Assembly: GCF_037040815.1 (NCBI RefSeq)
Contig: NZ_CP146232.1
Span: 2,722,501 to 2,786,500 of the forward strand
Length of the DNA stretch: 64,000 nucleotides
Reading direction: 5' to 3'
Origin: Pararoseomonas sp. SCSIO 73927
Lineage (GTDB): Bacteria > Pseudomonadota > Alphaproteobacteria > Acetobacterales > Acetobacteraceae
The position numbers and the translations under genes are program-made. Below are positions 7,148-15,183 of the stretch, in pieces. The notes under the pieces are model-generated. The model was given only the letters and a program-made list of their open reading frames with translations, was not told the DNA's origin and ran no database searches. The stretch's first letter is position 1. Each line of letters opens with the position of its first letter.

Positions 7148-9030
7148 TGACCGGGCAGGTAGTGGTGCCCTCGATTAGGCCTCTCGGCGGTCTTCCCGAC
7201 CTCGAGGAGGGCGAGAGCTTCGTCGGATATCTCGCCCGCTACGCCTACGGCATCGGTCTTGTGCCCATCGGGAAGGTCCTGGACCGCGTCGGGCTGGGTG
7301 ACCGCCCGCTCGAGGCGAACGCGCTCGAGACCCATGACCGCGAGACGGGCGAGGAACTCCGGCAGCTGCTGGGCCTGGACTCGGCAACATTCGACCGGCT
7401 CCGGAGCTGGGGTGCGGGACCCCGTGTCGCCCGAATCCTGGGGCATGACATCCCGGACGTCCTGGTCAGTGTCCACGGGCGGCGCTGCTGCCCGGACTGC
7501 TTCCGGGAGAATCCGATCCACCAGGCCAGGTGGGACCTGATCGTCCTTCCCGGCTGCTCGCGGCATCGGACAGCGCTGAGGGGATCGTGCAGCGCGTGCG
7601 GGACCTCGTTCCGGTGGGGCTCCACCGGCGCCCCATGCTGTCCATCCCCGGGCTGCGGCCTTCCCTTCGAGGAGCAGGCGGCAGGCGTCCTCATGGGGGA
7701 CGATGCGGTGGAGGGATCCAGCCTCGTAGAGGCCCTCCTGCGGGACGGCGTCCCGGCCGGATCGGCCCCGCTCTCCGTAGGCGATACCCTGACCGCCGCA
7801 TCGGTCATCGGGACGTTCCTCCTCGGCCGCCGTCCCCAGGTGGTCCGGCAGGCTTCCAGGACGGACCAGGTCTGGCTGGCCGAGGCGATGAGGGCTGGGC
7901 TGCTGGCACTGGGGGAATGGCCTGGTCCGTTCCGGGCAGTTCTCTCCATCCTTCAGACGCACAAGGAGCAGAACCCGGGCCGCTTCGGCCTCAGGAAGGA
8001 ACTCGGACCGCTCGCGCACTGGGTGATCCAGAACAGGCGCTCGGAGATCGGTCGGCTGTTCGGAGAGGTGATCGATGGCTGGGCGGCGGAACAGCCCGGA
8101 CTTGTGACCCGCGTTGCGGGCGTACTGCGGCGCCGCCAGGAGAACCCGGATCAACCATATCTGACGACCGCTCAGGCTGCGGCCCGCCTCGGGATCAAGG
8201 ACAGCGCGTTTCGTAGATTTGCTGCACGGTCGGGAATCGAGTTCGTTCCCGCGCAGGGTTCCGGGAGCATGCTTCTCGTGCCCTCGGATCGTGTCGACAC
8301 ACTGATCGCGCTGCAATCCGATTTGGTCGACTTGGAAGGGATCGGTGAGATCCTTGGTCTCAAGCCCATGATCTTGAAGGCCATGGTCAAGGCGGGATTG
8401 CTGAAGCGGCTCTCGAAAACGGACATCCTGGATCCGCTGAGACCGTTCAGGGCAAGCGATGCACGGCGTCTTCTGGCCGAGCTGGAAGGCAAGGCTCCGC
8501 CGCGGTCGCGTGAAATGGGCCAGTACTCTGGTTATTCCGCGGCGTCGAAGATGCTCGGCGGCATCGTCGCCCTTGTCAGGGAAACCCTGGACGGGAACCT
8601 GCGCCCTGTCGGGATCGACAGGTCGGCGCGGGGCATTCACCGTCTGCGTTTCGACAGTTTCGGTCCGACCCGTTCCACCGCTGCCCCCGAGGGCATGATC
8701 CGCTACTGCGACGTCTGGGAAAGGATGGCCCTGCCGAGAAATACCGTCTCGGAATTGATGTCGGCAGGGTTGTTCGAAGGGATCGATCCCGACGGTCGTC
8801 GCCGTCAGGGCGCATATTTTGCCCCGATCGCCGCAATCGAGAAGTTCGAGCGGGATTATACCCTGACGCCGGAGATCGCTCGCAGGGCAGGTTTGCCCTG
8901 GCAGGGAATGGCGGGGCGGCTCGCCGCTCTGGGCGTCCTGCCCGTCAGCGGACCGAATGTGGATGGCCGGACGCGGCACGTGTTTCGCCGGGACGAAGTC
9001 GAAGCTGTTCTGAAGGATCTCGGAAGCTAA
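7147..9030 (+). CDS. tniQ: TniQ/TnsD-family target-selection protein
   Basis: The 627-aa protein recruits the transposition machinery to a target. The N-terminal TniQ domain starts LEEGESFVGYLARYAYGIGL. It carries the family zinc-ribbon cysteines: RRCCPDCF, then WDLIVLPGCSRHRTALRGSC with CSACG, and a later C-x3-C. The C-terminal half contains several HTH-like segments (YLTTAQAAARLGIKDSAFRR; LEGIGEILGLKPMILKAMVK; PEIARRAGLPWQGMAGRLAA). The length and multiple DNA-binding segments fit TnsD-type proteins that recognise a fixed chromosomal attachment site rather than the short TniQ of Tn5053-like or CRISPR-guided elements. The site recognised is not evident, because no left junction was found. 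Confidence 0.9.
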   Translation: MTGQVVVPSIRPLGGLPDLEEGESFVGYLARYAYGIGLVPIGKVLDRVGLGDRPLEANALETHDRETGEELRQLLGLDSATFDRLRSWGAGPRVARILGHDIPDVLVSVHGRRCCPDCFRENPIHQARWDLIVLPGCSRHRTALRGSCSACGTSFRWGSTGAPCCPSPGCGLPFEEQAAGVLMGDDAVEGSSLVEALLRDGVPAGSAPLSVGDTLTAASVIGTFLLGRRPQVVRQASRTDQVWLAEAMRAGLLALGEWPGPFRAVLSILQTHKEQNPGRFGLRKELGPLAHWVIQNRRSEIGRLFGEVIDGWAAEQPGLVTRVAGVLRRRQENPDQPYLTTAQAAARLGIKDSAFRRFAARSGIEFVPAQGSGSMLLVPSDRVDTLIALQSDLVDLEGIGEILGLKPMILKAMVKAGLLKRLSKTDILDPLRPFRASDARRLLAELEGKAPPRSREMGQYSGYSAASKMLGGIVALVRETLDGNLRPVGIDRSARGIHRLRFDSFGPTRSTAAPEGMIRYCDVWERMALPRNTVSELMSAGLFEGIDPDGRRRQGAYFAPIAAIEKFERDYTLTPEIARRAGLPWQGMAGRLAALGVLPVSGPNVDGRTRHVFRRDEVEAVLKDLGS

Positions 9031-9340
9031 GGCGGATGTATTCCGGCGATCCTCGGTCAGTCCGGTAGGTTGGCCCTTCATTCTGGACATCGGCGTCCCT
9101 GGCAGCCAACCAGCGGGCCTCGGGGAGTCACCTTCAGCGGTCGGGCGTCAGAATGGGCCTGGAGGAACGATCTCCGGAACCCGGCTCAGGCGATGGCTGT
9201 TCAGCCCAGTCCGGATTTCTTTGTCCGGGTTCCTTCGCCTGCGTAACCCTGAACGGGAGGACTGGACACCGTTCCTGTGGTTGTGCTGTTCCCTGAACGG
9301 TACTCCCGGCCTCCCGTGGCAGAGCAGTGGTATCATCTGA
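9031..9340. other. Non-coding stretch between tniQ and the IS; possible structured RNA or promoter region
   Basis: No credible gene on either strand. It holds an inverted repeat, GGAACCCGG at 9176-9184 and CCGGGTTCC at 9225-9233, enclosing a smaller CCGGA/TCCGG hairpin (about 9211-9228), and two CCCTGAACGG direct repeats (about 9247 and 9290). Before the IS inserted at 9341, this stretch was the upstream region of the HipA-like gene, so it probably holds that operon's promoter and perhaps an operator. Confidence 0.4.
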
Positions 9341-9368
9341 TACCCGGCTCATGAAGTTCTGACTGACT
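9341..9368 (+). repeat. Left terminal inverted repeat of the IS630-family element
   Basis: Begins TACCCGGCTCATGAA and continues to CTGACTGACT. It matches the reverse complement of 10481-10508 at 21 of 28 positions. The transposase stop codon (9349-9351) lies inside it. Confidence 0.8.
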
Positions 9369-10418
9369 GCAGGTATGGGTAGTTAGTCAGGGATGCGATG
9401 CGCCCTGTCTCCGCGGTGAGTTGGTTCCAGGCCTGACAGCAGCCGTCGATGATGCTGTCGAGGTCTGGGAAGAGGCGGAGCGAGAGGAAGCGCTCGCGGA
9501 GGTAGAGCCAGACACGCTCGACCGGGTTTAGTTCCGGCGCATAGGGCGGCAGGAAGACGAGGCTGATGTTGGCCGGTGTGGCGAGGTGGCCAGCGATGTG
9601 CCAGCCCGCACCATCCAGCAGCAGGGCGGCATGCACTTTCTCGGGCAGGGTGGCGCTGAACCGGTCGAGGAAGGCCTGCATCGCCGCCGTGCCCACCTCG
9701 GTAAGCACGAGGGCAAAGGCCTGGTCGGTGCCAGGGCGAACGGCGCCGAAGATCCAGGCGGACGCGTGCCGCTGGTCGATGATGCCGCTCGGGCGGATGC
9801 CACGCTCGTACCAGATGCGGGCGCCGCGCCCCTTCTGGCCCACGCGTGCCTCGTCCTGGCACCAGATTTGGACCTCAGTGTCGGGGTGGGTACGGGTGAT
9901 CTCCTTCAGGGCCGCAGCGAGGCCCCTTTTTTGAACCGCTCCTGCGCCGCGCTGTCCGCCCTGGGATGACTGGGGCGGGTCTTTTGCCAGGATAGGTCGA
10001 GCGACTTCACCAGCCGCAGCATCCCGCTCTCGCGGTAGCTCACGCCGAAGCGCTCCTCCGCCACCCGGCACAGGTCCACGATGCGCCAGGACGACACACC
10101 ATCCCTCTCCCGGTCGGGGCCGCGCAGCACGACCGCCTTGAAGGCGGCCTGCTGCCCTTCGGTCATGCGCGTCGGGCGCCCCGAGCGGGGCTGATCACGG
10201 AGGCCCGCCACACCCTCGGCATTGAAGCGGATCACCCAATCCCTGAGCGTCTGCCGATCCATCCCCGCAGCCCGGGCCGCCGCCTCCCGGCTCATGCCGT
10301 CCAGCACATTCGCCAAGGCCATCAGCCGGGCCGCCACTCGCCCGTCGCGCTCGCGCCGGGCCAGACGGCGCAACTCCGCCGCCTCCATATCGGTCCGGAT
10401 CGCCACCGCCGTGCCCAT
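9349..10418 (-). CDS. IS630-family transposase, two frames joined by programmed -1 frameshift
   Basis: The first frame (10418 down to 9906, 170 aa) carries the HTH region: RRLARRERDGRVAARLMALA, then EAAARAAGMDRQTLRDWVIR and RSGRPTRM. The second frame, ending at 9349, carries the DDE domain: WCQDEARVG, ALLLDGAGWH and the PYAPELNPVERVW glutamate motif. The frames meet at an A6G heptamer (minus strand 9932 to 9926), a classic -1 slippery site; slipping converts KKGASLRP into the frame reading QKRGLAAALKE. Both frames are otherwise open, so the enzyme is probably functional. The start is the ATG at 10418. Confidence 0.88.
9926..9932 (-). promoter_or_regulatory. Slippery A6G ribosomal frameshift heptamer
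   Basis: Reads AAAAAAG on the minus strand exactly where the first transposase frame must shift -1 into the second. This is the usual arrangement in two-frame IS630 elements. Confidence 0.75.
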
Positions 10419-10480
10419 CCCGTCCCCTCCGGCACCTCGGAGAACACCGAATCACACCATGCCGTGCAGCACCTCACACG

Positions 10481-10508
10481 AATGAGTCAGCAGTTCGTGC
10501 GCTGGGTA
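10481..10508 (-). repeat. Right terminal inverted repeat of the IS630-family element
   Basis: On the minus strand it begins TACCCAGCGCACGAA and continues CTGCTGACTCATT, matching the left repeat at 21 of 28 positions. The last base also supplies the A of an ATG at 10508, an artificial upstream start for the next gene. Confidence 0.8.
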
Positions 10509-10540
10509 TGACAGGCTCGTTTCCAGGACGAGGGACGTAT

Positions 10541-11374
10541 ATGCCCCGCATCGAGATCCCGGCGGGAACCCGCATACGTTCGGTCGATCTCGCACACGAC
10601 AGTTCCGCGAAGGTGCTGCTGGTCCGTAGCACCTTCGGGCGACTGTACGTGAAGGGACCGATCGGCCCCGAAGGGGACGGCATGCTCCTCAGGGAATGGA
10701 TCGGGACCCGGCTGGCGGATCATTTCGGCCTTCCCACGTTCCAGTACGGGCTCATGGCTCGGCCCCTCGGCGATCCTGCCGACGAGCTGAGCCTCTCGGA
10801 CGGCACCCACCTCCGTCACGACGTCGTGTTCGCGGCGGTCCTGGAACAGGGAGCCACCTGGGAGGGCGGTCAGGAGCAGCTCGGCCAAGTGGGCAACCGC
10901 TCGGCGTTCAGCCGTCTGGTCGTCTTCGACACCTGGATCAGGAACCTCGACAGATACGTTCCACTACCGGGAGGTAGAATCCATCAGAACAAGGGGAATG
11001 TCTTCATTTCCTCGGAAAGTCGCCGGGGAAGGCATCCCCAGATCCTCGCCATGGACCATACTCACGTCCTTGGTGGTGACGCCGTCCTGGAACAGGGGCG
11101 GGCTTCTCCTTACGTACAAGATAATGGGATCTACGGCCATTTTCCGGAGTTCGCGGGCTTTGTTTCTGGCAGTGACATAGAGTCTGCTCTTGAGGCACTG
11201 GCTATAGTCGACTTTGCCGACATCCAGGGTGTCGTGGGTTCAGTCCCAGGAGAGTGGGGTATGAGCGTCGATCGGGTGCAGCGGCTCTCGGAATTTCTCG
11301 TGGCCAGGGCTCGCTACGTTGCCGGGAGGGGCTCTCGGCCGTTCTTGGATGCGCTAGGCATCCTTCTGGGATAG
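10541..11374 (+). CDS. HipA-like kinase family protein (Tn7-like cargo)
   Basis: A 277-aa protein of the HipA-related kinase group commonly paired with DUF3037. The N-terminal half has kinase-like GRLYVKGPIGPEG and LREWIGTRLADHFGLP. The catalytic region is LVVFDTWIRNLDRY (D-x5-N-x-D-R), followed by NKGNVFISS and the metal-binding-like ILAMDHTHVL. HipA proteins phosphorylate translation factors such as GltX and can arrest growth; the target of this subgroup is unknown to me. The ATG at 10541 follows GAGGGACGTAT. The in-frame ATG at 10508 is made by the IS end and is not used here. Its position at the distal side of the Tn7-like core suggests a defence or addiction cargo. Confidence 0.8.
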   Translation: MPRIEIPAGTRIRSVDLAHDSSAKVLLVRSTFGRLYVKGPIGPEGDGMLLREWIGTRLADHFGLPTFQYGLMARPLGDPADELSLSDGTHLRHDVVFAAVLEQGATWEGGQEQLGQVGNRSAFSRLVVFDTWIRNLDRYVPLPGGRIHQNKGNVFISSESRRGRHPQILAMDHTHVLGGDAVLEQGRASPYVQDNGIYGHFPEFAGFVSGSDIESALEALAIVDFADIQGVVGSVPGEWGMSVDRVQRLSEFLVARARYVAGRGSRPFLDALGILLG

Positions 11375-11383
11375 GTTGGTGCC

Positions 11384-12202
11384 ATGACCAAGGCGTTCTA
11401 CTCGCTGATCCAGTTCTGCCCCGACATCGGACGTCAGGAGACGTTCAACGTCGGACTCGTGCTGTTCCGGCCGGAACCGCACCTCTTCGTCGTGCGGCTG
11501 GCACGGAACAGCGGGGTGAATGCACGCTTCGACGTCGGCATGGCCCCCGGTCTCTTCGAGGCGACCAAGCAGGCCTTCCGCAACCGGCTGGAGCATGAGG
11601 CTCGGCAGTTCCGCACGCCTGGTGACCTGGCCGCCTTCAAGGCTTCCGGCACGAACCAGCTGAGGCTGACAGCTCCACGCGAGGTGTCGCTTCACGACCC
11701 GGTCGCGGACTCGCAGGCCTTGTTCGACGAGCTGGTGGGTGCAGACAGGCGGCCGGTCGGCAGGCGGGCCGCGCGCGGCCCCCGCGTCGGGACGCGGCTA
11801 CGTGAGGCCCTGAGGGACCGGGCAGTCCTTCCTCTCGTCGAGGAGAAGGTGCAGGTCGTCGTGCCTGCTCTCCGGACGACGATGCAGGTGGCCTTCGCCT
11901 ACCAGAACGGACGATACAACCTCGTCGAGCCGGTCGACTTCTCGACGAGGGACGATGTCATGCGGCAGGAGCGGACGGCCTGGTACGCGCTCGGGGGCAG
12001 ATCTCTCTTCGAGGAGCCGGACCCGCAGCATGGCGATCGGCGCCTGGTCGTCGTCGCTCGCCTGCCGGACGAACCCGTCGCCTCGAGGATGGTGTCGGAG
12101 ATGCTGCAGGACAATCAGGTGCACTGTTTCCCCCTCTCCGACGAGGGCCTCGACAGGCTCGCGAGCGAGATCCGGACGCACGCGGCGCTGCACCACGTGT
12201 GA
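11384..12202 (+). CDS. DUF3037 domain-containing protein
   Basis: The 272-aa protein begins FYSLIQFCPDIGRQETFNVGLVLF, the DUF3037 hallmark (a phage- and island-associated domain of unknown activity). It continues with a charged C-terminal region without further recognisable motif. It starts 9 nt after the HipA-like gene and presumably is co-transcribed and works with it. HipA-like/DUF3037 pairs recur in bacterial genomes, often in mobile regions, and are good candidates for a toxin-antitoxin or anti-phage module. No activity can be read from this sequence. Confidence 0.8.
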   Translation: MTKAFYSLIQFCPDIGRQETFNVGLVLFRPEPHLFVVRLARNSGVNARFDVGMAPGLFEATKQAFRNRLEHEARQFRTPGDLAAFKASGTNQLRLTAPREVSLHDPVADSQALFDELVGADRRPVGRRAARGPRVGTRLREALRDRAVLPLVEEKVQVVVPALRTTMQVAFAYQNGRYNLVEPVDFSTRDDVMRQERTAWYALGGRSLFEEPDPQHGDRRLVVVARLPDEPVASRMVSEMLQDNQVHCFPLSDEGLDRLASEIRTHAALHHV

Positions 12203-12208
12203 CAGGGA

Positions 12209-12243
12209 CCTGCCGCGTCCCGGACGGGCCGGGACGCGGCAGG
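12209..12243 (+). terminator. Strong GC hairpin after the HipA-like/DUF3037 operon
   Basis: CCTGCCGCGTCCC (12209-12221) pairs perfectly with GGGACGCGGCAGG (12231-12243), and the inner GG/CC extends the stem to 15 bp around a 5-nt loop. It begins 7 nt after the DUF3037 stop. It lacks a T run, so efficiency as an intrinsic terminator is uncertain. Confidence 0.65.
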
Positions 12244-12750
12244 GCATCGACCCGGTGCGGACACCGGCCTGGAGCAGGCACGAGAAGCTCCCGGGGCGGT
12301 CGTGCGGGAGCCCTCCTTTCCGGTCCGGCGAGTGGGGGTAGAACGCAGTGCGGAGTTCTCTCCTCTTGCCCTGGCCCAGGGTCCCGGGGCGAACGCATGG
12401 ACCCAGGACCGGGCCTCCCCGTAAGGCCGGTGCCGTGCGGCCAGGACGCCAACTGGCCCTGAGGGTGATCGACCACGCGGTCGGACGGCCTGGACCGTTC
12501 TGTCGGAGGCGTCGCGCGCCCAGCCGGTCCCCGATGGGCCAGATCCGGCCGTCAGCCTCTCCCCCTCCAACACTCCATGCAGCAGGCTGTCGAGAAGGGG
12601 CGGGAGGCTCGTTCGGAACCCCCGGACCGGACGAGATCATCCCGGTCGTAGCGACCCCTATCGTAGTCTCTGCCGCCCTCTCCTCGCAGCCAGTGACCAT
12701 CGCCATCGCGATCGGCTGCCTGTCAGGGTCCTGGGTATGTCATCAAGTCA
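12244..12750. other. No recognisable gene; distal part of the Tn7-like element
   Basis: About 500 bp between the cargo terminator and the end repeats. Open frames exist on both strands but lack ribosome-binding sites and protein-like composition. A weak third copy of the end repeat (GGTCCTGGG then TATGTCA) may lie at 12727-12743. Confidence 0.5.
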
Positions 12751-12801
12751 TGGACACGGGATGGCGACATAAGATCGAGGTCTGGACACGAGGTGGCGAC
12801 A
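12751..12801 (-). repeat. Two direct 19-bp repeats, candidate TnsB sites at the distal transposon end
   Basis: TGGACACGGGATGGCGACA (12751-12769) and TGGACACGAGGTGGCGACA (12783-12801) match at 17 of 19 positions and are 32 bp apart. On the minus strand each reads TGTCGCCA...CGTGTCCA, so the outer copy ends the element with TGT, as in Tn7-like and Tn5053-like termini. The spacing and number fit TnsB-binding sites. The following 5 bp (TGACG) would be the target duplication, but I could not match it on the left. Confidence 0.55.
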
Positions 12802-12995
12802 TGACGGCCTGCACGTGCCGAAGGTGAGTATTCAACGAAAACAAAGACTTGTTGTAAGTTGCCTGGACAAGGTCTGGGAGGGCTCACAGGATGCGCGCTG
12901 GCGGAGGAGAGGGCCCGGCTACCCCTGCCTCCGCGCGGCGCGCTCTGCGGGCCGAGGTCCGCCGCCGGAGCGCAGGCCCCGGTGCGCGTCCAGGC

Positions 12996-14360
12996 TCAGC
13001 TCGCGGCAAGGCTCCGCTGCAGCCGCGCGACGGCCCCGGGCAGGCCGCGGATCTTCAGCACCCGGCCGTTCTCGTCGTACTCCTCGGACAGGACCCGCGC
13101 GCTCTCGTACACCTCGCCGATGAGGCCTTGCTTCGCGTAGGGCAGCACCAGCACGTCCTCCACCATCTCCGCCTCGAAGAAGGCGATGACCGTGTCCCGC
13201 AGGGCGCTGACATCCGCGGGTGAATGGGCGGAGAGAGGGATGGCGTCCGGGTGCTTCGCGAGCAGGGCGGCCCGCCCGGCGGCGTCCACCCGGTCCATCT
13301 TATTTAGCACCAGGCGGGACGGCACCGCGTCCGCCCCGATCTCCCGCAGCACGCTCCGGCTCACCTCCAGCTGCGCCTCGTAGGTCGGGTCCGACGCGTC
13401 CACGACGTAGAGCAGCAGCGAGGCCTCCAGCGCCTCCGTCAGGGTGGAGCGGAAGGAGGCCACGAGGTCGTGGGGCAGCTGCTTGATGAAGCCGACCGTG
13501 TCGGAGACGAGCACGCGCGGCCGTGTCTCCGGCTGCAGGATGCGGACCGTGGTGTCGAGCGTGGCGAAGAGCTTGTCCTCCACCAGCACCTGGCTGCCCG
13601 TGAGGGCCCGCATCAGGGAGGACTTGCCCGCGTTCGTGTAGCCGACCAGCGCCACCCGCAGCTGGTCCCGCCGGGCCGCCCGGCGGTTGTCGCTGTCGCG
13701 CTGCACCGCCTCCAGCTGCTCCTTCAGCTCCGCCAGCCGGTCGCGGATCTTGCGGCGGTCGAGGTCCAGGTTGCTCTCGCCCGCACCCGGGCCCTGCTGG
13801 CGCCCGCCGCCGCCCGTGGACTCCCGCAGCCGCGGTGCCACGTATTTCAGGCGCGCCATCTCCACTTGGAGCTTCGCCTCGCGCGTGTTGGCGTGGCGGT
13901 GGAAGATCTCGACGATGATGCCGGTACGGTCCAGCACCTGCGCCCCCGTTGCCCGCTCCAGGTTGCGGATCTGGCTGGGGGAGAGCTCATGGTCAACGAT
14001 CACGAACTCCGGCTTGCGGGCCGTGCCCGTCTCCGCCTCCGTTCCAGCCTCAGCCGGGGGCGTCGTCTCCCCGGCCCCCTCGAAGCGCTGCCTTGCCTTA
14101 GACCTCGGCGGAGGTGCCATGGAGCCCACCACGCCGGTGCCGCCCGTGAGCGCTGCCAGCTCCGCCAGCTTCCCGCTGCCGAGCAGCGCCCCGGCGCCGG
14201 TGCCCTCGCGCTTCTGCGACACCGTGCCCACAACCTCGTAGCCCAGCGTCTTCACCAGGCGTCCCAGCTCCTCGAGGCTGGCCTGGTGCGCGACGTCGTC
14301 CACCTCCGGCATCTGGATGCCGACGAGGACGGCGAGCGGAACAGGGGGCTTGGTTTCCAT
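12996..14360 (-). CDS. hflX: Ribosome-associated GTPase HflX
   Basis: The 454-aa GTPase splits stalled or hibernating ribosomes after stress. The N-terminal HflX domain carries VSQKREGTGAGALLGSGKL and FVIVDHELSPSQIRNLE, then a coiled-coil linker (DRRKIRDRLAELKEQLEAV). The G domain has G1 GYTNAGKSS, G3 DTVGFI and G4 NKMD, plus a C-terminal domain. The ATG at 14360 is chosen because the domain starts immediately after it; the longer open frame upstream is not protein-like. Composition is much more GC-rich than the transposon region on its downstream side, so it marks the return to chromosomal DNA. Confidence 0.95.
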   Translation of the reverse strand: METKPPVPLAVLVGIQMPEVDDVAHQASLEELGRLVKTLGYEVVGTVSQKREGTGAGALLGSGKLAELAALTGGTGVVGSMAPPPRSKARQRFEGAGETTPPAEAGTEAETGTARKPEFVIVDHELSPSQIRNLERATGAQVLDRTGIIVEIFHRHANTREAKLQVEMARLKYVAPRLRESTGGGGRQQGPGAGESNLDLDRRKIRDRLAELKEQLEAVQRDSDNRRAARRDQLRVALVGYTNAGKSSLMRALTGSQVLVEDKLFATLDTTVRILQPETRPRVLVSDTVGFIKQLPHDLVASFRSTLTEALEASLLLYVVDASDPTYEAQLEVSRSVLREIGADAVPSRLVLNKMDRVDAAGRAALLAKHPDAIPLSAHSPADVSALRDTVIAFFEAEMVEDVLVLPYAKQGLIGEVYESARVLSEEYDENGRVLKIRGLPGAVARLQRSLAAS

Positions 14361-14571
14361 GGTGGGGGAGTAGCATGGACCGAGCCGGAACCTGCAGCCT
14401 CGAGGGGTTGGCTCCGCCCGGCCCAGGAAGCGAGACTGGGGAGCGAGACAGGGAAGCGAGACGGCCCTCATCCCGGCTGCGTGGAGCGCAGCGATGTCCC
14501 GTCGGCGGCGGCGCGAACCGCGCGCGACAGAGGCGTGCTCCCCCGCGCCGGCCCGACCGGGGGGGCGAGGG

Positions 14572-15147
14572 TCAGTCCCGCGCCGCCTCCGCCGAGACGG
14601 CCACGGACAGCCGGAAGTTGCGCAACCGGCCCGCATCCCCCTCGGGCGCATCGGCCGGCAGCACCGCGACGGGAGAGAGCTCGCCCATCTGGGACAGCAT
14701 CTCGGGCAGGCAGACGGCGGTGACCAAGCCTCTCACGGTTCGGGCTTCCTCATCCGCGTCCTGCGCTCCCGCACCGAACGACACGGTCGTGGCTCCCGCC
14801 GGGCCGGGCGCCCCCTCGTCACCGGCGGCGGTGCCGAAGCGCCGGGCGGCGAGCCCGTCCCGCTTCTTCTCCACGAGCCATCCGTGGATACCCGGGACAA
14901 CAGGACCGTCCGCGGAACCGTGCACCGGGCGGGCCTCGATCCAGAACAGCGGCGGCAGGGCGTCCAGCACGGCGGGTGAGCGCGACACCTCGGAGGCGGC
15001 CAGCTGACCTGCCAGGCTGGCGACATCGTCGCTGACGGCCAGGGCGGGCGCGCCCTCGGCGCGCAGGCGCTGCGCCGCGCGCCGGACTTCCACCGGCGCC
15101 TCGCCGCCGAGTATCGAGGCCAGCAGGCTGCCCTCGGGGAATGTCAT
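14572..15147 (-). CDS. Hypothetical protein
   Basis: A 191-aa frame with convincing amino-acid composition: FPEGSLLASILGGEAPVEVR, then ALAVSDDVASLAGQLAASEV and PPLFWIEARPVHG. No family recognised, no signal peptide and no membrane segment. It is mostly soluble, with an Ala/Gly/Asp-rich middle. The start is uncertain: ATG codons at 15147, 15165 and 15183 are all possible, and AGGAGG lies 15 nt before the middle one. It stands alone between hflX (same strand) and a secreted protein gene (opposite strand). Confidence 0.6.
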   Translation of the reverse strand: MTFPEGSLLASILGGEAPVEVRRAAQRLRAEGAPALAVSDDVASLAGQLAASEVSRSPAVLDALPPLFWIEARPVHGSADGPVVPGIHGWLVEKKRDGLAARRFGTAAGDEGAPGPAGATTVSFGAGAQDADEEARTVRGLVTAVCLPEMLSQMGELSPVAVLPADAPEGDAGRLRNFRLSVAVSAEAARD

Positions 15148-15183
15148 CCGCGATCTTCGTTCCATCCTGCGCTGCCCGTGCCT

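Larger units (their letters stand above)
9341..10508 (-). mobile_element. IS630-family insertion sequence
   Basis: A 1.17-kb element with one frameshifted transposase gene on the minus strand and 28-bp imperfect terminal inverted repeats. The repeats start TACCC at both ends (9341 and, on the other strand, 10508), so the TA dinucleotide at each edge fits the TA target duplication of IS630/Tc1-like elements. It sits between tniQ and the HipA-like gene, 32 bp before the latter's start, so it arrived after the Tn7-like element was assembled and may separate the cargo genes from their promoter. Confidence 0.88.
2240..12801 (+). mobile_element. Tn7-like transposon (core genes plus cargo; left boundary uncertain)
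   Basis: An operon of TnsA, TnsA-like, small TnsB-N-like, TnsB, TnsC and TniQ genes is followed by an IS630 insertion and a HipA-like kinase/DUF3037 pair. In Tn7 the tns genes start near one end and cargo fills the space to the other. By analogy the near end should lie in 1537-2239 and the far end at 12801, where two 19-bp repeats end in ACA (TGT on the complementary strand). I could not find a matching TGT-type left terminus or a target-site duplication, so the start given is simply that of tnsA. G+C is visibly lower here than in the flank from 13 kb on, which supports recent transfer. No CRISPR array or cas gene is associated. Confidence 0.75.

Noticed and set aside
7066..9090. A 674-aa open frame on the minus strand opposite tniQ.
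   Set aside because: The + strand frame has clear TniQ zinc motifs and operon coupling; the antisense frame has none.
9330..9345. Perfect palindrome GGTATCA-TC-TGATACC at the left IS junction.
   Set aside because: Half of it is formed by the IS end itself, so it arose by the insertion and is not a conserved operator.
12348..12827. A 159-aa + frame after the cargo operon, running over the end repeats.
   Set aside because: No ribosome-binding site, unlikely composition, and it crosses the candidate transposon end.
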